From NCBI RefSeq assembly GCF_018687715.1, contig NC_056753.1:26206501-26270500 (forward strand): a stretch of DNA of 64,000 nt, written 5' to 3'. Origin of the DNA: Carya illinoinensis. Lineage: Eukaryota; Streptophyta; Magnoliopsida; Fagales; Juglandaceae. The position numbers and the translations under genes are program-made. A model generated the notes under the pieces. The model was given only the letters and a program-made list of their open reading frames with translations. It did not search any database and was not told the origin of the DNA. Shown in pieces: positions 38,185-51,210 of the stretch; positions within the stretch are counted from its first letter, which is position 1, and each line of letters starts with the position of its first letter.

Positions 38185-40770
38185 GATACTATTAAAACTA
38201 ATTCCATTTTTAAGAGAAATTATTAAGTGAATTATATTAGAGAACTAATTCCATTTTTAAGAGAAATTATTAAGTGAATTATATTAGAGATGGCTTGTTG
38301 GGAAACTGGTGAATACAATTGTTATAATCCTTTCATCATTGTTATTAAACCATTCTTCCAGAGTCTTACAACGCTGAATACTTCTGGCTCAACCTTTGCA
38401 CATCATATTATATTATTCTTTTTTAATTATTCTTTTTAATTCAGATAAGACCTATGGAAAGGCTAGAAAGGCAGCCTAGTCGAAGCCGCTCTGTCTATGG
38501 AAGATAATTTGGTAAGTACCATGAAAGCTCCCACTAACATTTGGATCTTTTTTGTACGAAATATTCTTTACAGCTCTCAAACCTCCTGCATAGTGCTTCA
38601 TATCTATGCTGGATTTATTAAAGGCAGAAAAATTGTCCTGGGTAGATATCTTTCTCTTTTAGTTGAACTTAAATCACTTCTTTCTTTAAGTAAGTTGAAT
38701 AATTTGATTGCGGATTTTAGGATCAATGTTCCTGTATAATTTTTTTGTAACTTTGGAATTTGTCTGGCCAAATATTCATTACTATGATCTTAAAAAGTAG
38801 TCACTCTTTGCATTAACAGATATTGACAACAGCATTATGATAACTACTGTGCTGTCCAGGAACCAACACGTATACTCATTAGAAGCTGTTTTGTCTTCTG
38901 TGACTCAACTGTCTTCAACCACTATATTTTCTTTCTGTTTGTTGCTCTATCTATGTCACGCAAAACACAGCAATACTATTAAAACTAATTTCATTTTCTA
39001 GAGAGAAATTGACTAGTGAATAATGTTAAAGATGGCTTTTTGGGTACTAGTACCACAAGTGTTCTAATCCTTTCATCATTGTTGTTGAACCATCTTTCCA
39101 GAGTCTTACAACAGTGAATATTCCTGGCTCATCTTTTGCACATCATATTATATTATTCTTATTTCATTTTTCTGTTTAAATGAGATAAGACATGTGAAGT
39201 GGCTAGAAATGCAGCCTAGTCAGAGACTGCTCTGTCTATGGAAGATACTTTGGTATATATACCTTGCTGGTACTAGAGCGAGACTCATGAAAGCTCCCAC
39301 TAACATTAGGATCTTTTTTTGCATGAAATATTATTTACAGCTCTCAACCCTCCTACATGGCGTTTCATATCTTAGTTAGATGCATGAAAGGCAGAAAAAT
39401 TGTCCTGGGTAGTTATCTTAGTTGAATTTTAAATCACTTCTTTCTTTAGGGAAGGTGAATAATTTGATTGCAGATTTTAGGATAATTGCTCTTGTATAAT
39501 TTTTTATATGTAAGAATTTGTAGGCCCAAATATTAATTACTATGATCTTGAAAGGCAGTCACTCTTGGCATTAACAATTATTGACAAGTGCTGTATATTG
39601 ATAATTACTTTGCTAGCAAGGCATCAATAGTTATAATCGTTAGAATCTGTTTTTTCTTCTGAATCAGTTGTCATCAACAATTTTATTCTTTTTGTTATTC
39701 TCTTTATAGCTTTATAGATCAAGCACTTTGTCATTTTACTTAGGTTGTTCGATTGTCGTGTTATATGACTCTATCCTTCACTAACTTTAATTGATCAATT
39801 TTCCTTTTTGTTATTTTTATTTTTTGGATTTAAGTCAGCTGAAATGTTCCTGATTTTTTTATTATCTATATTGTTTTCTTTGAAGCATGTATTCACTATG
39901 CATACATGAGGTGCTTTATTTTCTCTTTAACACTTGTATTTAATTTTTAAGGCATATTATGCTGTTATTTGATAGTTCCTTCACTTTTGTGCCTATATAT
40001 CAGTGTTTTATGATTGCATTTTCATATTGTTATCTTTTTTTCTTTGTCAATCCACTGAAAATGATCTCATGAAAAACCTTTTTTCCTTTATATGCGGAGA
40101 AATATTCCGTGGCCCATATTTAGGTCTTTTTCTGTATGAAATATTATTTACTCCTCTTAAACCACCTACATGGCTCTTCATATATATCTTGGACGTATGA
40201 AGGGCAAGAAAAATTGTCTTGGGCGGTTATCCTTCTGTCTTCAAGTTGAAGTTGAATCACTTTTTTTGTAAGGTACGGTGAATTCAGATTTGGGATCGAT
40301 GCTGTTGTATAATTTTTTATATGTTAGAATTTTTCTTGCCAAAATATATATATTTTATAGCTCAAAGGATTTAGGAAAAAGCTGAAGTCATGGAGAGTTG
40401 AGTCCCGATAAATTCTCCCGACAATTTTTTTTATTTTTATTTAGTGATTAAAGAAGTATTTTTTAATCATATTATAAATTTTTTAAAAATATTTAAGTGC
40501 ATAAAAAAATGAATAAAAAAAAAAAAAAGACAATTGGCTTTATCGGGGCCACCATCGGGCTACACCCTCGGTTGGTGTAGCATGACTCAAGGATTTATAG
40601 AGATGGAGCTACTTGCGAGGCACTAACTTCTGGCTAAATATTTATTACTATGGTCTGGAACGTAGCCACTCTTTGCATGAGCAGTTATAACTGCATTATG
40701 ATAACCATTATGCCATCATCATCAAGTATACATGTTATAAGCGGTTTTGCCTCCTGTGAGTGAGCTGTCT
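38185..40770 (+). repeat. Early array segment: diverged units of about 775 bp
   Basis: Two clear consecutive copies start at about 38185 and 38965 (ctattaaaactaattccatt / ctattaaaactaatttcatt). They share tccagagtcttacaac, cacatcatattatattattc, gaagata-ttggta, AGCTCCCACTAACATT and AAAATTGTCCTGGGTAG. A third, partial copy spans about 40080-40770. These units contain the same exon-like module as the main array but lack its pyrimidine tract, so they look like an ancestral or flanking form. A 47-bp tandem duplication sits inside the first copy (38197-38290). Open frames here are shadows of repeat sequence. Confidence 0.75.
40374..40588. mobile_element. 215-bp Mutator-like MITE with 9-bp target duplication
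   Basis: AAGGATTTA flanks it exactly on both sides (40365-40373 and 40589-40597). Termini are GGAAAAAGCTGAAG at the left and, in reverse, GAGTCATGCTACAC at the right, sharing the GCT core. The A/T-rich interior resembles the 209-bp elements. It interrupts an early unit of the tandem array and so post-dates that unit. Confidence 0.75.
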
Positions 40771-40789
40771 TCAATCATTAGGTTTTATT

Positions 40790-40890
40790 TCTTTTTTGAT
40801 AAGTATTAAGATAATTTTATTTCAAAGAAATAAGTATAGTCTAAGTACACAGAAAATATATAAGAAAAAACACCTAATTTTTCTCTTGAG
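40790..40890. mobile_element. Possible retroposon (SINE-like) tail fragment
   Basis: The phrase ttttttgataagtattaaga, followed by attttatttcaaagaaataa and a short aagtacacagaaaat stretch, resembles the 3' end of plant SINEs in reverse orientation. It is placed between an early-type and a pyrimidine-type array unit. A related poly-A junction (gacttatc followed by a run of about 16 A's) occurs inside another unit at about 42700-42740. No body or promoter boxes were identified. Confidence 0.25.
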
Positions 40891-43800
40891 TTCAACTCCT
40901 TTCTTTCTCTAGGTAAGATAAATAATTTGATTGCCAATTATGTATTGTTAATTTAGTTATCTCCTTTGTGGTTATTCCTATACTTATTAATTTCTCCTCC
41001 ATCTCTTCCTCTACTTATCCTCTCTATTCTACTCATCCTCTTTTCCTTCTCTATTTCATCTCCTCCTCTCTCTTCTCCTTTTTTTGCTCGTGCTGCTCGT
41101 CCTACTCCTCTTTCTCTCTTTTGCTTGTACAATTTGTCCCCCTCCTCTCTTCCTCATCGTATTTGTCTTTGTCTTCCTCCTCTCTTCTTTGTCCACATCC
41201 TCCACTTCTCTTCCTCATCCTCCATCTAGATGTACTATCTACATATTTAGTATGGTTTTAAACTTTTAAAGATTAGTTTATTTTTTGTTAGATGTGATTA
41301 TAACTTTGGTTTTCCTTTTCATTTCTTACGGGTTTTTTAATATAATAGTTACAAAAGTTTGAGAGTTCTAGATGAGGCCTTACACATCCTTGCAACCTCG
41401 AATCGACTGGTGTACTAGCAAGTCTTCGGGCTTGATCCTTACGCGATGAATGCACTTTGTATATAGTTAGTTATCTATGTCTCCAAGTTTAAATCACTTT
41501 GTTCTTTATGTGATTGCCGATTACGCATTTATTGTTAATTTAGTTGTCTTGTTTATGGTTATTCTTATAGTATTTTTTATATTCTTGTTATTATTAATTT
41601 CTCTTACTCCTTATATTCACCCTCCTCTCTTACTCTCCTCATCCTACACCTCATCTTTTCATCCTATATTCCTCTCCTTGTACTCCTCTTATGCTCGTAC
41701 TCCTGGTCATACTACTCCTCTTTTTGTCCTAAATTCCTATCCTCCTCCTTCATCTCTTCCTCTCCTCGTACTCTTCGTCCTAGTCCTCTTCTCTTCCAGT
41801 TCTTCCCGTCCTCTTTGTCCTACTCCTATCTCCCTCACTGTCCTCATCTTCCCCTTCTCATCCTTGTTCATGCCCTTTCCTCTTCCTCCTTCACCTTTTT
41901 TTAGATGTACTATCTTTATAGTATATTTTAAGAGATCATTTTGTTTTTGGTCAAATATGATTAGAATTTGGTATTTCTTTTTGAATTCTCTTGGATTTTT
42001 AATATAATAGCAACAAAAACTTGAGATTTGTATTCCTTACACATCCCACAACCTCGATTGGATTGGTGTGTTGACTAGGCTTTGGCCTTGATCCTTATGC
42101 GACGAACGCTCTCTATATATATGTGATATTTTTATACTCACATTTTTGTTATATAAAACGTTATTTATATAGCTTTAAGTGCTCCCTAACATTTGAAACT
42201 TTTTTGTATGAAATTTTATTTGCAGCACTTCACCCTCCTACATGGTGTTTCATATCTATGGTAGATGTATGAAAGGCAAAAAGTATGTCTTGGGTAGTAA
42301 GTTATATTTTTATTCTAGTTGTTCTTTCTTCAAGTAAGGCGAATAACTTGATTGTTGATTATGTATTTATTTTTTAATTTAGTTGTCTCGTTTATGAATA
42401 CTTCTATAGTATTTTTTATATCCTTGTTATTGTTAATTTCTCATACTCTTATCATTCTCCATCTTCCTTTTCTCATCCTCGTTCACGTTCTCTTCTCTTC
42501 CACCTCCAGCTTTTTCTACATGTACTTTTTTATAGTATATTTTTAGATATCACTTTGTTTTTGTTCAAATGTATGAAGGGCGAAAAATATGTTTTGGGTA
42601 GTTAGTTATATCTCTCTTCTTGTTGCACTCACTTTTTTCTTCTGTTAAGGTAATAACTTGAATGACCATTACACATTTATTTTTTCTTGTGTTTTCTTTT
42701 GTTAAACCATTTTTTGACTTATCAAAAAAAAAAAAAAAATTGTCTCATTATGGTTATTGTTATGGTATTTTTTTAGATTATTGTTATTGTTAATTTTTCT
42801 TACTCTTCGCCTTCTCCCCATCTCTTCCTCTCTTCTCGCTCCTTTTTTTCTCCTATATTCCTTTCTCTCACCTCCCCTCATCTCCTCGTACTCCCCATCC
42901 TACTCCTCTTCCTCTCTTCCTGTTCTCATTGTCCTTTCGTGCTACTTCTTTCTTCTTCACCGTCTTCGTCTTCGTCTTCTCATCCTCATTCATGTCCTCT
43001 TTTATTTCACTACCACCTTTTTTAGATGTACTATTTTTATAGTATATTTTGAGAGATCACTTTGTTTTTTCTCATATGTGATTAGAATTTTGTTATTGCT
43101 TTTTCAATTCTCTCAAATTTTTAATATAATAGCAACTAAATCTTGAGATTTGTATTCCTTACGCATCCTTGCAACCTCGATTGGATTGGTGTGTTGGCTA
43201 GACTTTGGCCTTGATCCTTATGCGATGAATGCTATATGTATATATGTGATATTTAATACTTACATTTTTCTTATATGAAATGTTATTTATAACTTTGTAT
43301 GCTCTCAAACATTTGAGACTTTTTTGTATGAAATTTTATTTGCGGCACTTCAACATCCTACATGCTGTTTCAAATCTACATTGGATGTATGAAGGGCAAA
43401 AAGTATGTCTTGGATAGTTAGTTATTTCTCTATTCTAGTTGCAACAGCTTACTTCTTTTCTTCAGGTAAGGTGAATAACTTAATTGTTGATTACACATTC
43501 ACTTTTTAATTTAGTTGTCTCGTTTATGGTTATTTCTATAGTATTTTTTATATACTTGTTATTATTAATTTCTCCTACTCTTTTCATTATCTGTCTTGTC
43601 TTCCTTTCGTCGTCATCCTAGTCATCTTTTCTTCCTATAGTCCTCTCCTCCTCCCTCTTCTCCTCATCCCACTCTTCCACTCTTCCTTTTCGTCCTCTTC
43701 GTCCTACTCCACTCTTCATCGCCATCTTCGTCTTCGTTTTCCTCTTCTCTTCCACCTCCATCTTCTTGTCTTTGTTCATGTCCTCTTCTCGTCCTCTTCC

Positions 43801-46328
43801 TCTTCGTCCTACTCCACTCTTTGTCACCGTCTTCATCTTCCTCTTCTCGTCCTCGTTAACGTCCTCTTCTCTTCCACCTCCATCTTTTTCTAGATGTACT
43901 TTTTTTGTAGTTTATTTTTAGATATCACTTTGTGTTTGTTCAAATGTTTTAAGGGGAAAAAATATGTCTTGGGTAGTTAGTTATCTCCCTCTTCTAGTTG
44001 CACTCACTTCTTTCTTCTGCTAAGGTAATAACTTCATTGACGATTACATATTTATTTTTCTAATTTAGTTGTCTTGTTATGGTTATTCTTATAGTATTTT
44101 TTAAAATTTTTGTTATTATTGATTTTTCCTACTCTTCTCCTTCTCCCCCCGTCTCTTCCTTTCCTCCTGCTCCTCCTCTTTACCTCCTTTATTCATTTCC
44201 TCTCACCTTTCCTCCGCTCCTCGTACTCCTCGTCCAAATCATCCTCCTCTCTTCCTGCTCTCACCGTCCTCTTCATGCTATTCCTCTCTTCCTCAGCATC
44301 TTCGTCTTCTCATCCTCATTCACGTCATCTTCTATTTCACTTCCACCTTTTTCTAGATGTACTATTTTTATAGTATATTTTTAGAGATCATTTTATTTTT
44401 GTTCAAATGTGATTAGAATTTCGTTATTGCCTTTTCAATTCTCTCAGGTTTTTAATATAATAGCAACCAAAGCTTTAGATTTGTATTCCTTATGCGTCCC
44501 TACAACTGCGTCGGGATTGGTGTGTTGGCTAGACTTTAGTCTTAATCCTTATGCAACGAATGCTCTTTGTATATCGGTGATATTTTTATACTCGCTTTTT
44601 TTTTTATATATAAAATGCTATTTAGAATTTTGTATGCTCCCTAACATTTAAGACTTTTTTGTTTGAAATTCTGTTTGCAGCATTTACATGGCGTTTTATA
44701 TCTATGTTAGATGTATGAAGGGCAAAAGAATGTCTTGGGTAGTTCATTATCTCTCTATTCTAGTTGAACTTACTTCTTTCTTCAACTAAGGTGAATAACT
44801 TGATTGTTGATTACTCATTTATTTTTTAATTTAGTTGTCTTGTTTTTGTTATTCCTATAGTATTTTTATGTCCTTATCATTAATTTCTCCCATTTTTCTC
44901 TTTCTCCGTCTCATCTTCCTCTCGTCGTCCTAGTCCTCATTTCCTCCTATATTCCTCTCCTCGCTCCTCTTTTCCTCTCCTCTCGTTATCCTACTTCTAC
45001 TCTTTTCATCCTATATTCATCTCCTCGTCCTACTCCTTTTCTCTTCCTCCTCTCACCGTCCTCTTCGTCCAACTACTATCTTCCTCGTCGTCTTCATCTT
45101 CGTCTTCTTGTACTCGTTCATGTCCTCTTCTTTTCCCACTCCACCTTCTTCTATATGTATTTTCTTTATAGTATATTTTAGAGATCATGTGAGATGTGAT
45201 TAAAATTTTGTATTCATTTTTCAATTCTCTAGGATTTTTAATATAATGGCAACCAAAGCTTGAGATTTGTATTCCTTACGCATCCCTGCAACCTTCGGCC
45301 TTGATCCTTATGCAATGAACGCTCTCTTTATATATGTGATATTTTTATACTCACATTTTGGTTGTATAAAATGCTATTTAAAACTTTGTATGCTCTCTAA
45401 CGTTTGAGACTTTTTATATGAAATTTTATTTGCAGCGCTTCACCCTTCTACATGGCATTTCATATCTACGTTGGTTGTATGAAAGGCAAAAAGTATGTCT
45501 TGGGTAGTTAGTTATCTCTCTCTTTTAGTTGAACAGACTTCTTTCTTCCTGTAAGGTAAATAATTTAATTGTCGATTACGCATTTATTTTTTAATTTAGT
45601 TGTCTTGTTTGTAGTTATTTCTATAGTACTTTTTATAATCTTGTTATTGTTAATTGATCCAACTCTTGTCCTTCTCCGTCCTATCCTTTTCTCGTTGTCC
45701 TACTCTTTTCATCCTATATTCCTCTCCTCCTCCCTTATCTCTTCCTCTCCTCGTCCTACTCCTTCTCTCTTCCTTCTCTCAACATCATTTTCATCCTACT
45801 ACTCTATTCCTCGTCGTCTTTGTCTTCGTCTTCGTTTTATTGTCCTCGTTCATGTTCTCTTTTCTTCCCACAATACCTTCTTCTGTATGTACTATTTTTA
45901 TAGTACATTTTTTTATATCACTTTGTGTGGTGAGATGTGATTGGAATTTTGTATTTATTTATCAATTCTCTCGGGTTTTTAATATAATAATAACTAAAGC
46001 TTGAGATTTGTATTCCTTTCGCATCCCTGCAAGTTTGATTGGATTAGTGTATATGCTCCCTAACATTAGAGACTTTTGTTGTATAAAATGCAATTTAGAA
46101 CTTTGTATGCTCCCTAACATTAGAGACTTTTTTGTATGAAATTTTATTTGAAACATTTACGTGGCATTTCATATCTATGTTGGATGTATGAAGGGCAAAA
46201 AGTATGTCCTGGTTAGTTAGTTATCTCTCTCTTTTAGTTGAGCTCACTTCTTTCTTTAGGTAAAGTAGTTAACTTGATTCTCGATTACACATTTATTTTT
46301 TAATTTTGTTGTCTCGTTTGATTATTCC

Positions 46329-46574
46329 TGTCAAAGTTGGTCTGAATGCCCTTTCCATAGGATTTCCTTTCATTATATAGAAGAGATTTTATATTAGTGT
46401 TGCCATATTTCTAGCACCTAAGTGCTATATAAGGTAAGTATCTCCAACATATTTACGGCCTAATTATTTGCTATAAATACAAGCTCGCTATAAAGGAAAG
46501 TATCCTAAAATATTACAAACCAAATATTATAGTATCAATCAAATTTAAAGTATCCTAAATTATGCACGTTAACA
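46329..46574. mobile_element. Solo LTR, 246 bp, inside an array unit
   Basis: It begins TGTCAAAG and ends GTTAACA, the TG...CA form, and is flanked by ATTCC on both sides (46324-46328 and 46575-46579), a 5-bp target duplication. It splits the array landmark 'gttattcctatagtatt', so the insertion site can be read from intact units. A TATA-like TATATAAGG lies near the middle. No internal retroelement sequence is present. It is short, similar in size to copia-like or TRIM LTRs. Confidence 0.75.
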
Positions 46575-49500
46575 ATTCCTATAATATTTTTTATATTCTT
46601 ATTAGTTGTTAATTTCTTTAACTCTTCTCCTTCTTCGTCCTATCTTTCTCTCGTTGTCCTACTCTTACTCTTTTCATCCTATATTCTTCTCCTCCTGCCT
46701 CATCTCTTCCTCTCCTCATCCTACTCATTTTCTCATCCTTCTTTCACCGTCCTCTTCATCCTACTACTCTCTTCCTCGCTATCATCGTCTTCGTCTTCTT
46801 GTTCTCATTTATGTCCTCTTCTCTTCTCACTCCACCTTTTTCTATATGTACTATATTTATAGTATATTTTTAGAGATTGTTTTGTTTTTCGTGAGATATG
46901 ATTAGAGTTTTGGTATTCCTTTTTCAATTCTCTCTGGTTTTTAATATAATAACAACCAAAACTTGAGATTTGTATTCCTTACCCATATCCTTGTAACCTC
47001 GATTGAATTGGTCTATTGGCTAGCTTTCGACCAAGATCTTTATGCGACGAATGCTCTCTATAAAATAGGTGATATTTTTATACTTACATTTTTGTTGTAT
47101 AAAAAGTTATTTTGAACTTAGTATGCTTTCTAACATCTGAGAATTTTTTGTTTGAAATTTTGTTTGCAGCACCTCGTATTTTTATGTGACGTTTCATATC
47201 TATGCTGGATGTATGAAGGACAAACAAATTGTCCTGGGTAGTTAGTTCTCTCTCTCTTCTAGTTGAACTTACTTCTTTCTTTAGATAAGGTGAATAACTT
47301 GATAATCAATTACACATTTATTTTTTAATTTAGTTGTCTTGTTTATGGTTATTCCTATAGTATTTTTTATATTCTTGTTATTGTTAATTTCTCATACTCT
47401 TCTCCTTCTCCGTCTTATTTTCCTCTCATTATCCTAATCCACTTTTCCTCCTATATTCCTCTCCTCCTCCCTCCTCTCTTCCTCTACTCATTTTACTCCT
47501 CCACTCTTCCTGTTCTCACCATCCTTTTTGGCGTACTCCTCTCTTCCTCACCATCTTCGTCTTCGTCTTCTCATCCTTGTTCACATTCCTCTCTTCCACC
47601 TCCACCTTTTTCTAGATTTACTATTTTTATAGTATATTTTTAGTGATCACTTTGTTTTTGTTCAAATGTAATTAGAATTTTGGTATTTCTTTTTCAATTC
47701 TCTTGGGATTTTAATATAATAGAAACCAAAAATTGAGATTTGTTTTCCTTACGCATATCCTTGTAACCTCGATGTGATTGGTCTGTTGGCGAGCTTTCGA
47801 CCAAGATCCTTATGCGACGAATGCTCTCTATATATTGGTGATATTTTTATACTCATATTTTTGTTTTATAAGGTGAATGAATAACTTGATTGACGATTAA
47901 ACATTTTATTTTTTAATGTAGTTGTGTCGTTTATTCTTTAATAATTTTTATATCATTGTTATTGTTAATTTCTCTTACTATTCTCCTTCTCCCTCCTCTC
48001 TTCCTCTCTTCGTACTCCTACTATATTCATCTCCTTCCACCTCTCTTCCCACCTCTCTTTCTCTCCTTGTATTCCTCATCCTACTTATCTTATTTTCTTA
48101 CTCTCACCGTCCTCTTTGTGCTACTCCTCCTTTCCTCACCGTCTTCGTCTTGTCTTTCTCTTCTTGCCCTCATTCACATCATCTTCTCTTCCATCTCCAC
48201 CTTTTTCTGGATGTACTATTTTTATAGTATATTTTTAGAGATCACTTTATTTTTGTTAAGATGCAATTAGAATTTTGGTATTCTTTTTTCAATTCTCTTG
48301 GGTTTTTAATGTAATAGCTACCAAAGCATGAGATTTGTAGAGAAGGTCTTACACATCCCTGCAACCTTGATTGGATTGGTGTATTGGACAAAAAAATTGT
48401 ACTGGGTAGTTAGTTATCTCTCTTTTCTAGTTGAACTTACTTCTTTATTCAAATAAAATGAATAACTTGATTGTCAATTACGCATTTATTTTTTAATTTA
48501 GTTATTTCGTTTATGATTATTCCTATATAGTATTTTTTATATCCTTGCTATTGTTAATTGATCCTACTCTTCTCCTTCTCCTTCTCCGTCTTATCTTTCA
48601 CTCATCTTCCTACTCCTCTTTTTCTCTCTTCCTCTCCTCGTCCTACTCATTTTCTCTTCCTTCTCTCACCAGCATCTTCAACCTACTACTCTCTTCCTCG
48701 CCATTTTCATCTTCATCTTCTCATTTTCATTCATGTCCTCTTCTTTTCTTACTCTACCTTTTTTCGATATGTACCATCTTTATAATATATTTTTAGAGAT
48801 CACTTTAATTTGGTCAAATGTGATTAGACATTTTGTATTCTTTTTTCAATTCTCTCAAGTTTTTAATATAATAACAACCAAAGGTTGAGATTTGTATTCC
48901 TTATGTATCCTTGCAACCTCGATTGGATTTGTGTGTTGGCTAGCCTTCTACCTTGATCCTTATCCAATGAATGTTCTTCATATATCGATAATATTTTTAT
49001 ACTCACATTTGTTTTTGAATAAAATGCTATTTAGAACATTGTATGCTCTCTAGCATTTGAGACTTTTTTTGTATGAAATTTTATTTGCAGCACTTCACCC
49101 TACTACGTGACATTTCACATATATACTAGATGTATGAAGGGCAAAAAAATTGTCTTGGATAGTTTGTTATTTCTCTCTTCTAGTTGAACTCACTTCTTTT
49201 TTCTAGTAAGGTGAATAACTTGATTACTGATTATGGATTTATTTTTAATTTAATTGTCTCGTTCGTGGTTATTCTTATAGTATTTTTTATATTCTTATTA
49301 TTCTTAATTTCTCATACTCTTCTCCTTCTCCCTTCTCTCTTCCTCTCCTCATCCAACTCCCTCTTCCTACTCCTCTCTTCATGCTCTTGCTGTCCTCTTG
49401 TCCTACTTCCCTCTTCCTCACTATCTTCATCATCCTCTTCTTGTCCTTGTTCACATACTCTTCTCTTCTACCTCCACCTTTTCTAGATGTACTATATTTA

Positions 49501-50967
49501 TAGTATATTTTTAGAGATCACTTTGTTTTTGTTAAGATGTGATTAGAATTTTTGTATTCTCTTTTCAATTCTCTTGGGTTTTTAATATAATAGCTACAAA
49601 AGCATGAGATTTATAGAGAAGGCCCTACGCATTCCTACAACCTCAATTGGATTGGTGCATTGGACAAAAGAATTGTACTTCTTTCTTCAAGTAAGGTGAA
49701 TAACTTAATTAGCGATTACACATTTATTTTTTATTTTAGTTGTCTCATTTATGGTTATCCTTATAGTATTTTTCATATCCTTGTTATTGTTAATTTATTC
49801 TACCATTCTCCTCCGTCTTATCTTCATCACATCGTCCTACTCCTCTTTTCCTCTTATATTTCTCTCATCATCCATCATTTCTTCCTCTCCTCGTCCTACT
49901 CCTTCTCTCTTCCTCCTCTCATCATTTTCTCCATCCTACTACTCTCTTCCTTGCCATCTTCACCTTCATCTTCTTTTCTTTGTTCATGTCATCTTCTCTT
50001 CCTACTCCACCTTTTTCTATATGTACTATCTTTATAGTATATTTTTAGAGATCCCTTTAATTCAGTCGGATGTGATTAGAATTATGGTATTCCTTTTTCA
50101 ATTCTCTCAGATTTTTAATATGATTGCAACCAAAGCTTGAGATTTGTATTCCTTACATGTCCCTACAACCTTGATTGGATTGGTGTGTTGGCTAACCTTC
50201 AGTCTTGATCTTTATCCAATGAATGCTCTTCACATATAGGTAATATTTTTATACTCACATTTGTTTTTAAATAAAATGCTATTTAGAGCATTGTATGCTT
50301 TCTAGCATTTGAGACTTTTATTTTGTAAGAAATTTTATTTGCAGCACTTCACCCTCCTATGTAGTGTTTCACATATATGCAAGATGTATGAAGGGCAAAA
50401 AATTTGTCTTGGATTGGTTATCTCTCTCTTCTAGTTAAATTCACTTCTCTTTCTTCTAGTAAGGTGAATAACTTAATTGCCAATTACGGATTTATTTTTT
50501 AATTTAATTGTCTCGTTCATGGGTATTCTTATAGTATTTTTTATATTCTTGTTATTGTTAATTTCTCATACTCTTCTCCTTCTTCCTTTGCTCTTCCTCT
50601 CTTCGTTCTACTCATCTTTTCCTCTTATATTCCTCTCTTCCTCCCTCCTCTCTTCTTCTCCTTGTACTCCTCATCCTACTCCTCCTTTCTTCATACTCTC
50701 ACTATCCTCTTCATCCTACTCCTCTCTTCCTTGCCGTCTTCGTCTTCCTATTCTCATTATCGTTCACATCATCCTCTTCTCTTCCATCTCCACATTTTTC
50801 TAGATGTACTGTATTTATAGTATATTTTTAGAGATCACTTTAATTTGGTAAGATATGATTAGAATTTTTTATTCTTTTTTCAATTCTCTCAAGTTTTTAA
50901 TATAATAGCAACCAAAGGTTGAGATTTGTATTCCTTACACATCCATGCAACCTCGATTGGATTGGTG

Positions 50968-51210
50968 TGTCGATAATTCAAGAAGTCTTGGATCGATTTA
51001 TGATTAAAAAAAAATCTCATTTACTTTAATATATCTATATATATGATATGCATGTGTAATGTGCATATTAAATATGAATCTGACGGGTATTGGATCCAAA
51101 ATCTTAATCTATTTTTGTTGTTATCTTGTTTTTGTTGTGAATGAAACATGTAGGGACCCTTTGGAATGACACAACAAACAACAGGCTTTGGCACAAGTCG
51201 CATCTTAGAT
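50968..51210. repeat. Unexplained insertion in an array unit
   Basis: Between the landmark 'gattggtgtgt' and the next 'cttgatccttat' an extra sequence of about 240 bp occurs that is absent from other units. It contains gtcttggatcgatttatgat, an AT-rich middle with a TATA run, and acacaacaaacaacaggctt. I found no clean target duplication or inverted termini. Confidence 0.5.
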
